Shown here piece by piece: positions 24,253 through 31,996 of a DNA stretch of 64,000 nucleotides. This stretch comes from Actinomycetes bacterium (GTDB lineage Bacteria; Actinomycetota; Acidimicrobiia; Acidimicrobiales; CADCSY01), in assembly GCA_025464025.1 (NCBI GenBank), contig JAODBP010000160.1:1-64000 (forward strand), in the 5' to 3' direction. A program made the position numbers and the translations under genes. Under the pieces are notes generated by a model. It made no database searches. It was not told the origin of the DNA and saw only the letters and a list, made by a program, of their open reading frames with translations. Each line of letters opens with the position of its first letter. Positions within the stretch are counted from its first letter, which is position 1.

Positions 24253-25044
24253 GGGCTCGCCCCTCGGGGCCGACTTCCGCAGCACCAGGAACGCGCTGGC
24301 GGCGAGGAACACGACGATGCTCGTCCAGTCGTTCAGTCGCAGGCCGAGCACGTGGTGGGCGTCGTCGATGCGCAGCGCCTCGATCCAGAACCGCCCCACC
24401 GTGTAGCCGGCGACGTAGAGGGCGAAGAGCCGGCCGCGCGTGAGGTTCCACCGGCGGTCGGCCCACAGCACGAGCGCCACGACGAGCAGGTTCCAGAGCG
24501 ACTCGTACAGGAACGTCGGGTGGAACGTGGCCTGGTCGAGGTAGCCGTCGGGCCGGTGCGACGGGTCGATCTCCAACGCCCACGGCAGCGTGCTGGGCTT
24601 GCCGAACAGCTCCTGGTTGAACCAGTTGCCGAGGCGGCCGATCGCCTGGGCCAGCGGGATGGCCGGGGCCACGGCGTCGAGCATGGCGGTGGCGTCACAC
24701 CCGCGGCGCCGGGCCACGATCCACCCGACGAGGGCGCCGAGGGCGATGCCGCCCCAGATCCCGAGCCCGCCCTCCCAGATGGCGAAGGCGTGGAGCCACC
24801 GGCCCTGGAAGCGCTGGTAGTCGGTCATCACGTGGTAGATCCGGGCCCCGACGAGGCCGGCGGGGACGCCCCACGTGGCGACCGCCGTCATGTCCTCGGC
24901 CCGGCCGCCCTTGGCGACCCAGCGGTCGCTGGCCACCTTGACGGCGGCGACGACGCCGAGGGCGATCATCAGCCCGTAGGCGCGGAGCTGGAGGGGGCCG
25001 ATGTGGAGGGCGCCGCTCGAGGGGCTCGGGAGGTAGGCCAGCAT
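24193..25044 (-). CDS. lgt: Prolipoprotein diacylglyceryl transferase (Lgt)
   Basis: A 283-residue membrane enzyme that attaches diacylglycerol to the lipobox Cys of prolipoproteins. It shows seven hydrophobic segments, LRAYGLMIALGVVAA near the start, the signature QAIGRLGNWFNQELFG, HPTFLYESLWNLLV and GRLFALYVAGYTVGRFWIEALR. Its clients are abundant here (13221, 16738, 26543, 27725 and 63491 all have lipoboxes). The ATG giving MLAYLPSPSSG is chosen over longer frames because GGATGGAG lies just upstream. It is transcribed divergently from the gene at 25085. Confidence 0.93.
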   Translation of the reverse strand: MLAYLPSPSSGALHIGPLQLRAYGLMIALGVVAAVKVASDRWVAKGGRAEDMTAVATWGVPAGLVGARIYHVMTDYQRFQGRWLHAFAIWEGGLGIWGGIALGALVGWIVARRRGCDATAMLDAVAPAIPLAQAIGRLGNWFNQELFGKPSTLPWALEIDPSHRPDGYLDQATFHPTFLYESLWNLLVVALVLWADRRWNLTRGRLFALYVAGYTVGRFWIEALRIDDAHHVLGLRLNDWTSIVVFLAASAFLVLRKSAPRGEPSAQVGAADGEQPAHEDTSR

Positions 25045-25072
25045 CGGGCTCCATCCTCGCAGGTGTGCCCGG

Positions 25073-25078
25073 TACGGT
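25073..25078 (+). promoter_or_regulatory. TACGGT -10 element in the lgt divergent region
   Basis: TACGGT is followed by 6 nt and the GTG of the hypothetical gene. On the other strand the overlapping TACCGG could serve lgt, giving it a leader of about 20 nt. Confidence 0.45.
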
Positions 25079-25084
25079 CCGGTC

Positions 25085-25714
25085 GTGGGCGATCTCGCAG
25101 ATGTCGCGTCCCTTGCCACCGCCGCCGGCACGCTCATCCTGGCCGCCGCCACGTTCTCGTCGGTGCGGTCGGCGAACCGGGCGGCCAAGGCGGCCGAACG
25201 CTCGCTGCTGGCCGGCATCCGGCCCGTCCTCGCCTCGACCCGGTTCCAGGATCCCGAACAGAAGATCGGCTGGCAGGACGAGCACTGGACCCGCGTCCAG
25301 GGCGGCTACGCCGCGGTCGAGCCGACCGACGAGGTGATCTACCTCTCGATGGGCGTGCGCAACGTCGGCACCGGCATGGCGGTGCTCCACGGCTGGCACC
25401 CGTACCCGGACCGCGACCCCGAGCGATCTCGTCCCGACCCGGCCGACTTCCGGCGCCTCACGCGCGACCTCTACGTCCCCGGCGGCGACACCGGCTTCTG
25501 GCAGGGCGCGCTCCGCGACCGGGAGGACCCCCTGTTCGCGGCGATGGCCGAGGCCATCGCCGAGCGCCGGCGGTTCGAGATCGACCTGCTCTACGGCGAC
25601 CACGAGGGCGGGCAGCGGGTGATCACACGGTTCGGGGTCGTGCCGGCCGGCGACGACGCGTGGCTGCCCTCGGTGTCCCGCCACTGGAACATCGACCGGG
25701 ACGACCCCCGCTAG
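25085..25714 (+). CDS. Hypothetical membrane-anchored protein
   Basis: A 209-residue protein. The N-terminus VASLATAAGTLILAAATFSSVRSANRAAKAAERSLLAGIRPVL is one membrane helix followed by an amphipathic helix, a plan seen in many actinobacterial proteins of unknown role. The rest is a soluble beta-rich domain (VIYLSMGVRNVGTGMAVLHGW, RFEIDLLYGDHEGGQRVITRFGV) without catalytic motifs that I know. GTG is the start because TACGGT ends 6 nt before it. It converges with the ferritin-like operon across a long hairpin. Confidence 0.7.
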   Translation: MGDLADVASLATAAGTLILAAATFSSVRSANRAAKAAERSLLAGIRPVLASTRFQDPEQKIGWQDEHWTRVQGGYAAVEPTDEVIYLSMGVRNVGTGMAVLHGWHPYPDRDPERSRPDPADFRRLTRDLYVPGGDTGFWQGALRDREDPLFAAMAEAIAERRRFEIDLLYGDHEGGQRVITRFGVVPAGDDAWLPSVSRHWNIDRDDPR

Positions 25715-25770
25715 CTGTCGATCCCAAGGACGCAACCAAGGGGCGACCGGGTGCCGCCGGCCCATTTGCC

Positions 25771-25819
25771 GTTCTCGGGCCCAAACGGAGCGGAATCCGC
25801 ACGGTTTGGGCCCGAGAAC
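25771..25819. terminator. Long perfect hairpin between convergent genes
   Basis: GTTCTCGGGCCCAAAC (25771-25786) pairs without mismatch with GTTTGGGCCCGAGAAC (25804-25819). The 17-nt loop holds a second small stem, GCGG-aat-CCGC. No U tract follows, so it would act as a factor-assisted or structure-only terminator in both directions, or as a palindromic repeat element. Confidence 0.6.
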
Positions 25820-25856
25820 CGGATTCGCCGGCCCGCCGAGACGTTCCCCGCGCGCC

Positions 25857-26543
25857 CTAGCCCGAGTAGGCCTTGTCGCCTGTCTGGAACACGTCCGGCA
25901 CGGGGTACTCGCCGAGGACGTAGTGGAGGATGGCCGCGTGCTCCTGGGCGGCGCACTGGAGCCCGCCGGCCAGGGTGATGGCCGCCTTGTCCTCGATCGT
26001 GGGGACGGCCTTGAAGTACGTGTCGGCCGCCGTCTGCTCGAGGAGCAGGGCGAGCCTGGCCGCGCCCACCACGTCGGTGACCTTGGCGAACTCGCCGTCG
26101 ACGGTGGCCTTCAGGTCGGCCGGAGGCGTGGTGACCTCCTCGCCGCCGGCGCCGGTGATGACCTCGTTCCACTTGTCGAGAGCGGCCTGGTGCTGCGACA
26201 TGGCCTTGCCCACGAACTCGCCCACGGCCGGCGGGATGGCGCCGAGCTTGCCGGCGGTGGCGGCGTCGAGCGCCGCCTTGTAGGTGCCGACGGCGAGGAG
26301 CTCGAGGCCGGCGGCCAGCTTCGCCGTGGCCACGTCGTCGCCACCACCGGAGTCGCTGCTGTCGGTGGAACCAGGCGATGCCGTGGTCGGGGTGCCCGAG
26401 CTGGCCGACTTGTCGTCGTCGCTGCCGCACGCCGCGGCCACGAGGGCGAGGGCGCCGACGCCGCCGCCGATGAGGAGCTTGCGCCGGCTGAAGCCGGCCG
26501 GGGTTGCGGGGGCCTCGATCTGAACGTCGCTGCTGTCGGTCAC
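25857..26543 (-). CDS. Exported ferritin-like domain lipoprotein
   Basis: A 228-residue protein. The N-terminus has a twin-arginine signal SRRKLLIGGGVGALALVAAAC that also ends in a lipobox Cys, then a Ser/Asp/Gly-rich linker (about residues 45-68). The remaining 150 residues are four long helices with ferritin-like spacing: LELLAVGTYKAAL, MSQHQAALDKWNEV, LLLEQTAADTYFKAV, CAAQEHAAILHYV. These resemble the ExxH iron site of ferritin-like folds, though weakly. Its GTG start overlaps the stop of the upstream ferritin-like gene (GTGA). Metal storage or oxidant protection outside the cell is inferred. Confidence 0.82.
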   Translation of the reverse strand: MTDSSDVQIEAPATPAGFSRRKLLIGGGVGALALVAAACGSDDDKSASSGTPTTASPGSTDSSDSGGGDDVATAKLAAGLELLAVGTYKAALDAATAGKLGAIPPAVGEFVGKAMSQHQAALDKWNEVITGAGGEEVTTPPADLKATVDGEFAKVTDVVGAARLALLLEQTAADTYFKAVPTIEDKAAITLAGGLQCAAQEHAAILHYVLGEYPVPDVFQTGDKAYSG

Positions 26544-27385
26544 TTGACGGCACCTTCCTCGGGCGGGCTGGCCATCTCGGGGGTCGGGATGTCCTGGGGG
26601 AAGGCCACCGAACCGGCCACCTTCGGGAGCTTGTTCGGGTCGACCGGGATGGCGATGGCCTCCGGCGCGGCGCCGAGCAGGGCGCTGACGGCCCGGAGGG
26701 TCGCCAGGTGCTGGGTCTCGACGCCCATGACGCTGGCGATGACCGCCTTGGTCTTCTCGTCGGTGAGGAGCGAGAGGTCGGCGAGGTAGGTGTCGCGGGC
26801 GACCTGCTCGAGCGTGGCGGCCAGCTTCACGACGTCGGCCGGCGTCTTCAGCGTGGGCTTGGCCTGCTCGACGATCGGCGCGTACTTCGGGTTCGGTGTG
26901 TCCTGGGCCTCGCCGCCGAGTGCCTTCGTCTGGGCCTGGAAGGCCTTCTTGTGCTCGTCGTGCTGCTTCATGGTCTCCTGGGCGAAGGCCACGACCACCT
27001 TGTTGCCGTCCTTGATGAACGGGAGGGTGAGGGCGGCGCCGTAGGTCGCCACGGCCAGGGCCTCGAGGGACGAGGCGGTCTGGAGGATCTGCACGTCGAC
27101 GGCTTCGTCGGCACCGGCCGGCGATGCGGTGAAGAGGTCGGTGAGGATCGAGCCGAGGCCGGTGACGGCGAGGATGCCACCGCCGCCGAGGCCGAGCCTC
27201 TTGATCATCGAGCGCCGCTGGCCGATGAAGCGAGCGATCTCGGTCGGGTCGATCTCCTGGTTGCGACGCTCGTGCCGCAGCTCCTCGAGCTGCGGGAGGG
27301 ACGCCTTGACGTCCTCCATCGCGTCGACCTGGAGGTCCTGGGATTCGACGACCAGTTCGCTGAGTCGCCGTTCATCGATGCTCAC
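26540..27385 (-). CDS. Exported ferritin-like domain protein
   Basis: A 281-residue protein. A cytoplasmic-type leader of about 55 residues precedes a twin-arginine-like signal (IGQRRSMIKRLGLGGGGILAV), unusually far from the start. The mature part is helical with LEALAVATYGAALTL, FAQETMKQHDEHKKAF, LEQVARDTYLADLSLL and GVETQHLATL, carrying two E-x-x-x-H/ExxH pairs that could bind a diiron centre. The GTG start reading VSIDERRLSELV is chosen since the upstream frame is not protein-like. It lies between tatA and a second ferritin-like gene, all on one strand. Confidence 0.82.
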   Translation of the reverse strand: MSIDERRLSELVVESQDLQVDAMEDVKASLPQLEELRHERRNQEIDPTEIARFIGQRRSMIKRLGLGGGGILAVTGLGSILTDLFTASPAGADEAVDVQILQTASSLEALAVATYGAALTLPFIKDGNKVVVAFAQETMKQHDEHKKAFQAQTKALGGEAQDTPNPKYAPIVEQAKPTLKTPADVVKLAATLEQVARDTYLADLSLLTDEKTKAVIASVMGVETQHLATLRAVSALLGAAPEAIAIPVDPNKLPKVAGSVAFPQDIPTPEMASPPEEGAVK

Positions 27386-27455
27386 GGGGAAGCCCTTCTG
27401 CGTTTGGTGGGGGTCGTGGGTCCTTCGGATCCACGCGTGATCTGGATGCCGGCGA

Positions 27456-27626
27456 TCAGGCGGCGGCATCGCGGTCGAGCGTCGACTCGTCGTCCTTCTG
27501 GCCGCGCTCGAACTCGCGCTTCGACTCGCCGACCGAGCGGGCGAGCGACGGGAGCTTGGAGCCGCCGAAGAAGAGCAGGAGCACGACGAGGACGATCAAG
27601 AGCTCGGGAGCGCCGAGTCCGGCCAT
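27456..27626 (-). CDS. tatA: TatA/E family twin-arginine translocase subunit
   Basis: A 56-residue protein, MAGLGAPELLIVLVVLLLFFGGSKLP then LARSVGESKREFERG: an N-terminal membrane helix, the conserved FG(G)SKLP hinge and an amphipathic helix with a charged tail. These are the defining parts of TatA, which forms the pore for folded Tat substrates. It sits 70 bp upstream of two genes whose products bear twin-arginine signals, so it probably serves them, either with TatC encoded elsewhere or as an extra TatA. GTACCTCCGG upstream gives no strong ribosome site. Confidence 0.9.
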   Translation of the reverse strand: MAGLGAPELLIVLVVLLLFFGGSKLPSLARSVGESKREFERGQKDDESTLDRDAAA

Positions 27627-27724
27627 GGGTACCTCCGGGGAAGCGGGTGGGTGACGAGGTCTTCGGCGCGGGCGGTGAAGCCGGATGACCCATCCGCGCG
27701 GGGATGGCGCGCCGAAGAGCGCGC

Positions 27725-28081
27725 ATGTCACGCGCCAAGCTCGTCCCGCTCCTCGTCCTGCTCGTCGTCGGGCTCGTCACCGCGTGCGGTGGCAGCGACG
27801 ACGGTCAGCCCGCGGCAGCGTCCACGCCGTCGGCCTCGTCGGCCATCACGATCGAGGACTTCGCCTTCTCACCGGTGTTGGCCACGGCCGAGGTCGGCGA
27901 CACGATCACCGTCACGAACAAGGACAGCGTGACGCACACGCTCACCGCGGACGATGGCTCGTTCGACACCGGCAAGCTGGCGCCGGACCGCGCGTCGATC
28001 ACGGTCGACTCGGCGGGCACGTTCACGTACCACTGCGCCATCCACAGCTACATGAAGGGCACCGTCGAGGTGACCGGCTAG
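27725..28081 (+). CDS. Cupredoxin-domain (plastocyanin-like) lipoprotein
   Basis: A 118-residue blue-copper-type protein. A signal peptide (KLVPLLVLLVVGLVTACGGSD) ends in a lipobox. The mature domain has the cupredoxin strand ITIEDFAFSPVLATAEVGDTITVTNKDSVTHTLTADDG with the first His ligand and the C-terminal YHCAIHSYMKG giving Cys, His and Met. So all four type 1 copper ligands are present. Electron transfer on the outer face of the membrane is expected. It is divergent from tatA and its stop overlaps that of the convergent amidase gene (CTAG). Confidence 0.9.
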   Translation: MSRAKLVPLLVLLVVGLVTACGGSDDGQPAAASTPSASSAITIEDFAFSPVLATAEVGDTITVTNKDSVTHTLTADDGSFDTGKLAPDRASITVDSAGTFTYHCAIHSYMKGTVEVTG

Positions 28082-29013
28082 CGGCTGGTCACCCCGGCGG
28101 CCTGCTCGGCCAGGGCGGCGAACTCGCGGGCGACCACGGCGGTGGCGTAGCCCTGCTGGCCGAGGCGCCACTCCCGCCACGGGAAGACGTCGTACCAGCG
28201 GCCGAGCTGGTGGAAGTTGAGCGTGGCGACCACGAGCGCCTCGCCGTCGCCGGCCTCGGCGTAGACCTTGTTGAAGCCGGGGAACGCCGGGCCGGCGATC
28301 ACGCTGTGCCCGATGTAGGCCGCCTTGTCGTGGCAGTCGACCCGGTTGGCGGTCGCGGCGTAGACGAGGTTCTCCTGGGCCCGCACCATCGTGGTGTTCA
28401 CGATGTAGTCGCGCTTGCCCGGTGCGCCCTTGCACCCGGTGGTGTTCACCAGCAGCCGGGCGCCCTTGAGGGCGAGGATGCGGGCCAGCTCCGGGTTCGA
28501 CCAGAAGTCGTAGCAGATGAGCAGGCCGATGGGCCCGAGCTTGGTCTGCCACACCGGCAGGTCGTCACCGGGGGAGAAGCGGAACGTCTCCATCGGGATG
28601 CCGAGGTGCAGCTTGCGGTACGTGCCGAGGATGCCATCGGGGGCGATGAACGCCGAGGCGTTGTAGATCTTCGTCGGCTCGTCGGGGTCGCGCTCCTCGA
28701 GTCCGAAGATCACGTGGATGTCGAGCTCGGCGGCCAGGGCGGCCATGCGATCGGTGGCCGGGCCGGGCACCAGCTCGGCCTGGCCGAGGTGCCACTCGCA
28801 GCTCGAGTCGATGGCCTTGCAGTCGGCACAGCCGTCCCAGCTGTTGAGGGCCAGCTCGGGGAAGACGACGAGGTCGCACCCCTGGCGGGCGGCATCGCGC
28901 GTGATGCGCTCCATCTTGTCGAGCGTGGCGTCCTTGTCCCGCAGGACCGACGCGAAGTTCACGACCCCGACGGTGACGGTGTCCGGGTACGACGGATCCT
29001 CGACGCTGTGCAC
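28078..29013 (-). CDS. Carbon-nitrogen hydrolase (nitrilase superfamily)
   Basis: A 311-residue enzyme with the Glu-Lys-Cys triad: FPELALNSW, YRKLHLGIP and LLICYDFWSNPELAR. It hydrolyses a C-N bond in an amide, carbamoyl compound or nitrile. An unusual Cys cluster (DGCADCKAIDSSCEW) follows the catalytic Glu and might bind metal. The GTG giving VHSVEDPSYPD is chosen over an upstream ATG because GGGGGAGG lies 5 nt before it and a good promoter is further upstream. Unlike many neighbours it has a true leader and ribosome site. The specific substrate is not identifiable. Confidence 0.85.
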   Translation of the reverse strand: MHSVEDPSYPDTVTVGVVNFASVLRDKDATLDKMERITRDAARQGCDLVVFPELALNSWDGCADCKAIDSSCEWHLGQAELVPGPATDRMAALAAELDIHVIFGLEERDPDEPTKIYNASAFIAPDGILGTYRKLHLGIPMETFRFSPGDDLPVWQTKLGPIGLLICYDFWSNPELARILALKGARLLVNTTGCKGAPGKRDYIVNTTMVRAQENLVYAATANRVDCHDKAAYIGHSVIAGPAFPGFNKVYAEAGDGEALVVATLNFHQLGRWYDVFPWREWRLGQQGYATAVVAREFAALAEQAAGVTSR

Positions 29014-29041
29014 GGTGCCTCCCCCAGGTTGTGGCTCCCAG

Positions 29042-29070
29042 GGCATAGCACCTGCCATGGCGATTGTCAG
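29042..29070 (-). promoter_or_regulatory. Sigma-70-type promoter for the carbon-nitrogen hydrolase gene
   Basis: On the minus strand CTGACA (29070-29065) and TATGCC (29047-29042) are separated by exactly 17 nt. The start point would fall near 29035, leaving a leader of about 22 nt with a GGGGGAGG ribosome site before the GTG. Confidence 0.5.
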
Positions 29071-29089
29071 CCATCGGCACGCGGGCGCC

Positions 29090-29095
29090 TAGCGT
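29090..29095 (+). promoter_or_regulatory. TAGCGT -10 element for a tiny membrane gene
   Basis: TAGCGT is followed by 6 nt and a GTG that opens a 29-codon membrane ORF. The spacing equals that at the other leaderless starts. Confidence 0.4.
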
Positions 29096-29101
29096 GCGGC
29101 C

Positions 29102-29191
29102 GTGTACCGATGGCGGAAGACGATCGCGGTGGTGATCCTGGCCGCCCTGCTGCTCCTCGTCCTCGCCAACGTGCTCACGATCCTGCGCTGA
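29102..29191 (+). CDS. 29-residue single-pass membrane protein
   Basis: The peptide VYRWRKTIAVVILAALLLL continues VLANVLTILR and stops. It has a basic N-terminus followed by one strong hydrophobic helix, so it should insert with the N-terminus inside. It is supported by a TAGCGT element 6 nt before the GTG and by codon choice typical of this genome. It is too short for usual gene finders. No partner is obvious; the next gene is a WYL regulator 150 bp away. Confidence 0.5.
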   Translation: MYRWRKTIAVVILAALLLLVLANVLTILR

Positions 29192-29342
29192 GCAGGACGG
29201 GACCGGCGGTGCCCGGCGGCCTCGTCGAGCAGTCGCTGCCGGCGGTCGAGGACGAGGGCCTCGGTCAGGGGGTTGATCACCCGAGTAGCGTCGCGCCCTA
29301 CCCGGACCGTTTCGGTCCGCATTGCCAGGAAGACTTCGCGAC

Positions 29343-30290
29343 GTGGAATCTCCCGCGGCACGGCTCCTCGCCCTGCTCTCGCTCCTCCAGACCCGGCCCC
29401 ACTGGAACGCGCCCGAGCTGGCCGAGCGGTTGGGCATCACCGAGCGCACCGTGCGGCGCGACGTCACCCGGCTCCGCGACCTCGGCTACCCGGTGGAGGC
29501 CGCGCCCGGTCGCACCGGCGGCTACCAGCTCGGGCGGGGCGGGGCGCTCCCACCCCTCCTCCTCGCCGACGACGAGGCCGTCGCCGTGGCCCTCGGCCTC
29601 CGCGCCGCGGCCACGGGTGGCGTCGCCGGCTACGACGAGGCCGCGGTGGCGGCCATGGCCAAGCTCGAGCAGGTGCTGCCCGTCCACCTGCGGGAGCGGG
29701 TGCTCGCCCTCAGCAGCGCCATCGTGCTCGTCCGCTCCGGCGGTGGCCGGCCCGTCGGCCCCGACTGCCTGCTGCTCCTCGCCCAGGGGTGCCGGCGGGG
29801 TGAGCGGGTCACGTTCTGCTACGTCGCCGGCGACGGCAGCCCCACCGATCGGCGGGTCGAGCCCTACGGCGTGGTGAACGTCGATCGCCGCTGGTACCTG
29901 GTGGCGTGGGACCTCGACCGCGACGACTGGCGCACGTTCCGCCTCGACCGCATGAGCGAGCCGGCCCTGACCGGGCACCGGTTCACGCCGCGCGACCAGC
30001 CCGACACGGCGGCCATGGTGCTCGACGGGCTGACCCACACGCCCTACGCCTGGCAGGCCGAGGTGCTGGTCCGGGCCGAGCTCGACGAGGTGGCCGCCGA
30101 CGTGCCGGCGAGCGTGGGCACCCTGGAGGCTGTCGAGGGCGGGACGATCGTCCGCATGGGCGCCAACGACCTCGATTGGATCGCTCGCTACCTGGCCGGC
30201 CTCGAGCACGACTTCGAGGTGCTCCGCCCGTCCGAGCTCAAGGCCGAGCTCCGCGCCCTCGGCCGTCGCCTGCAGCGGGCCCACAGGTAG
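29343..30290 (+). CDS. WYL-domain transcriptional regulator (YafY family)
   Basis: A 315-residue regulator. The N-terminal DeoR-like winged helix is clear (ARLLALLSLLQTRPHWNAPELAERLGITERTVRRDVTRLRDLGYPVE), followed by a GGYQLG turn and, near residue 165-190, the WYL domain (RVEPYGVVNVDRRWYLVAWDLDRDDWRTFRLDRM), which binds a ligand, often nucleic acid. A WCX-like C-terminal domain ends with a helix. GTG is chosen because AGGAAG lies 10 nt upstream. A small palindrome GGACCGtttCGGTCC (29304-29318) in the leader may be its own operator. Its TAG stop is part of the promoter of the next gene. Confidence 0.88.
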   Translation: MESPAARLLALLSLLQTRPHWNAPELAERLGITERTVRRDVTRLRDLGYPVEAAPGRTGGYQLGRGGALPPLLLADDEAVAVALGLRAAATGGVAGYDEAAVAAMAKLEQVLPVHLRERVLALSSAIVLVRSGGGRPVGPDCLLLLAQGCRRGERVTFCYVAGDGSPTDRRVEPYGVVNVDRRWYLVAWDLDRDDWRTFRLDRMSEPALTGHRFTPRDQPDTAAMVLDGLTHTPYAWQAEVLVRAELDEVAADVPASVGTLEAVEGGTIVRMGANDLDWIARYLAGLEHDFEVLRPSELKAELRALGRRLQRAHR

Positions 30291-30301
30291 CTTCCCGGGG
30301 C

Positions 30302-31996
30302 ATGGGGGACATGCTCATCAAGGGCGGGACGGTCGTCGACGGCTCCGGTGCGCCCGGCGTCGAGGCCGACGTGCGGATCGAGGGTGGTCGCATCACCGAG
30401 GTGGGGCCCGGCCTCGCCGTCGACGGGCTGGAGGTGTTCGACGCCTCCGGGGCCGTGGTGGCGCCCGGGTTCATCGACACCCACACCCACCTCGACCCGT
30501 CGATGTTCTGGGACCCGGCCTGCGACCCGATGCCCCAGCACGGGGTGACGACGGCCCTCATCGGCAACTGCTCGCTCTCGCTGGCGCCGGTCCGGCCCGA
30601 GCACCTCGACGACCTGATCGACGTGTTCTCCTACATCGAGGACATCCCCCTGGCCGACTTCCGCTCGGGCGTGCCGTGGACGTGGTCGACGTGGCGGGAG
30701 TACCGCGACGCGATCAACGAGCAGGGCGCCGGCCTCAACATGGCCTCGCTGATCGGGCACTCGATGCTGCGCATGTACGCCATGGGCGACGACGCCTGGA
30801 CCCGCACGGCCACGCCCGACGAGGTGACGGCGATGTGCGCCGAGCTGGGCGACGCCATGGCCGCCGGCTGCTTCGGCTTGTCGACGTCGGCGTTCGACGT
30901 CGACCGGCGGGGCCGGCCGGTGCCGAGCCGGGTGGCCGACGACGTCGAGCTGCGGGCGCTGGCCTCGACGATGTCGGCGGCCGGGCACGGCGTGGTGGAG
31001 TTCATCCCGAACCTCACCGGCGGCGACGTCCACGCCGAGCTGCGGCACATGGCGGGCATCCTCGGCCCGCTCGGCGTCACGTCGGTGTGGAACGGCCTGC
31101 TCTACAACGAGGGCGACCCGCAGCGGTCCGAGGGGTTCATGGCCCTCACCGCGTCGCTCCGCGACGACGGGTGCGACATGTGGCCGGTGGCATCGCCCCG
31201 CACGGTCGACTTCAACGTCAACTGGGAGCAGACGATGCTCTTCATGATGCTGCCCGAGGGCTGGAACCGGGTCATGCAGGTGGCGGGGGAGGAGCGCCGG
31301 GCACTGCTGGCCGACCCGGCCTGGCGGGCCGACGCCCGCGCCGAGTGGGATCGCCAGCCCAAGTCGATGTTCCCGATCACGCGCATCGATCGGGTGCGGT
31401 TCACCTCGGTCGCCCGGCCCGAGCTGGAGAAGTGGCTCGGGCAGTCGCTCGCCGACCTGGTGGCGGCCCGGGGCGGCCACCCGTCCGACGTGTTCGCCGA
31501 CTGGGTGCTCGAGAACGAGCTCGCCCCCGGTGTGGTGGCGGTGGGCGTGAGCAACGGCGACGTCGACGGCGTGGCCGGGCTGATGGCCGATCCTCGTGCC
31601 CTCATCAGCGCCAGCGACGCCGGCGCCCACGTGCAGATGATGTGTGCGGCGGGCGACACGACGCTGCTCCTCACCCGGCACGTGCGCGATCGCGGCGATC
31701 TCACGCTCGAGCACGCCGTGCACGAGCTCACCGGCCGCCAGGCCGACGTGTTCGGCTTCGCCGGCCGGGGTCGGCTGGCTCCCGGGTGTGCCGCCGACGT
31801 CACCGTGTTCGCTCTCGACGAGCTCGACTGGGGCAGCGACGTGTTCGTGGACGACCTCCCGTCCGGCGCGGCGCGGCTCCGACGGCCACCGGGTGGCTAC
31901 CGGGCGACGATCGTGAACGGCGTCGCCACCCAGCTCGACGGCGAGCTCACCGGCGCCGCGCCCGGTCGGGTGCTCGAGAGCCGGAGCGCCTCGTGA
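30302..31996 (+). CDS. N-acyl-D-amino-acid deacylase/amidohydrolase family protein
   Basis: A 564-residue metal-dependent amidohydrolase of the D-aminoacylase branch. Typical are the N-terminal beta-sandwich (MLIKGGTVVDGSGAPGVEADVRI), the metal-binding GFIDTHTHLDP, NCSLSLAPVR, FGLSTSAFDVD and the late SDAGAHVQ, then a C-terminal return to the sandwich (GRLAPGCAADVTVFALDEL). It should remove the acyl group from an N-acyl-D-amino acid or a related lactam. TAGCTT, starting in the upstream stop codon, ends 8 nt before the ATG. It overlaps the SDR gene by GTGA. Confidence 0.86.
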   Translation: MGDMLIKGGTVVDGSGAPGVEADVRIEGGRITEVGPGLAVDGLEVFDASGAVVAPGFIDTHTHLDPSMFWDPACDPMPQHGVTTALIGNCSLSLAPVRPEHLDDLIDVFSYIEDIPLADFRSGVPWTWSTWREYRDAINEQGAGLNMASLIGHSMLRMYAMGDDAWTRTATPDEVTAMCAELGDAMAAGCFGLSTSAFDVDRRGRPVPSRVADDVELRALASTMSAAGHGVVEFIPNLTGGDVHAELRHMAGILGPLGVTSVWNGLLYNEGDPQRSEGFMALTASLRDDGCDMWPVASPRTVDFNVNWEQTMLFMMLPEGWNRVMQVAGEERRALLADPAWRADARAEWDRQPKSMFPITRIDRVRFTSVARPELEKWLGQSLADLVAARGGHPSDVFADWVLENELAPGVVAVGVSNGDVDGVAGLMADPRALISASDAGAHVQMMCAAGDTTLLLTRHVRDRGDLTLEHAVHELTGRQADVFGFAGRGRLAPGCAADVTVFALDELDWGSDVFVDDLPSGAARLRRPPGGYRATIVNGVATQLDGELTGAAPGRVLESRSAS

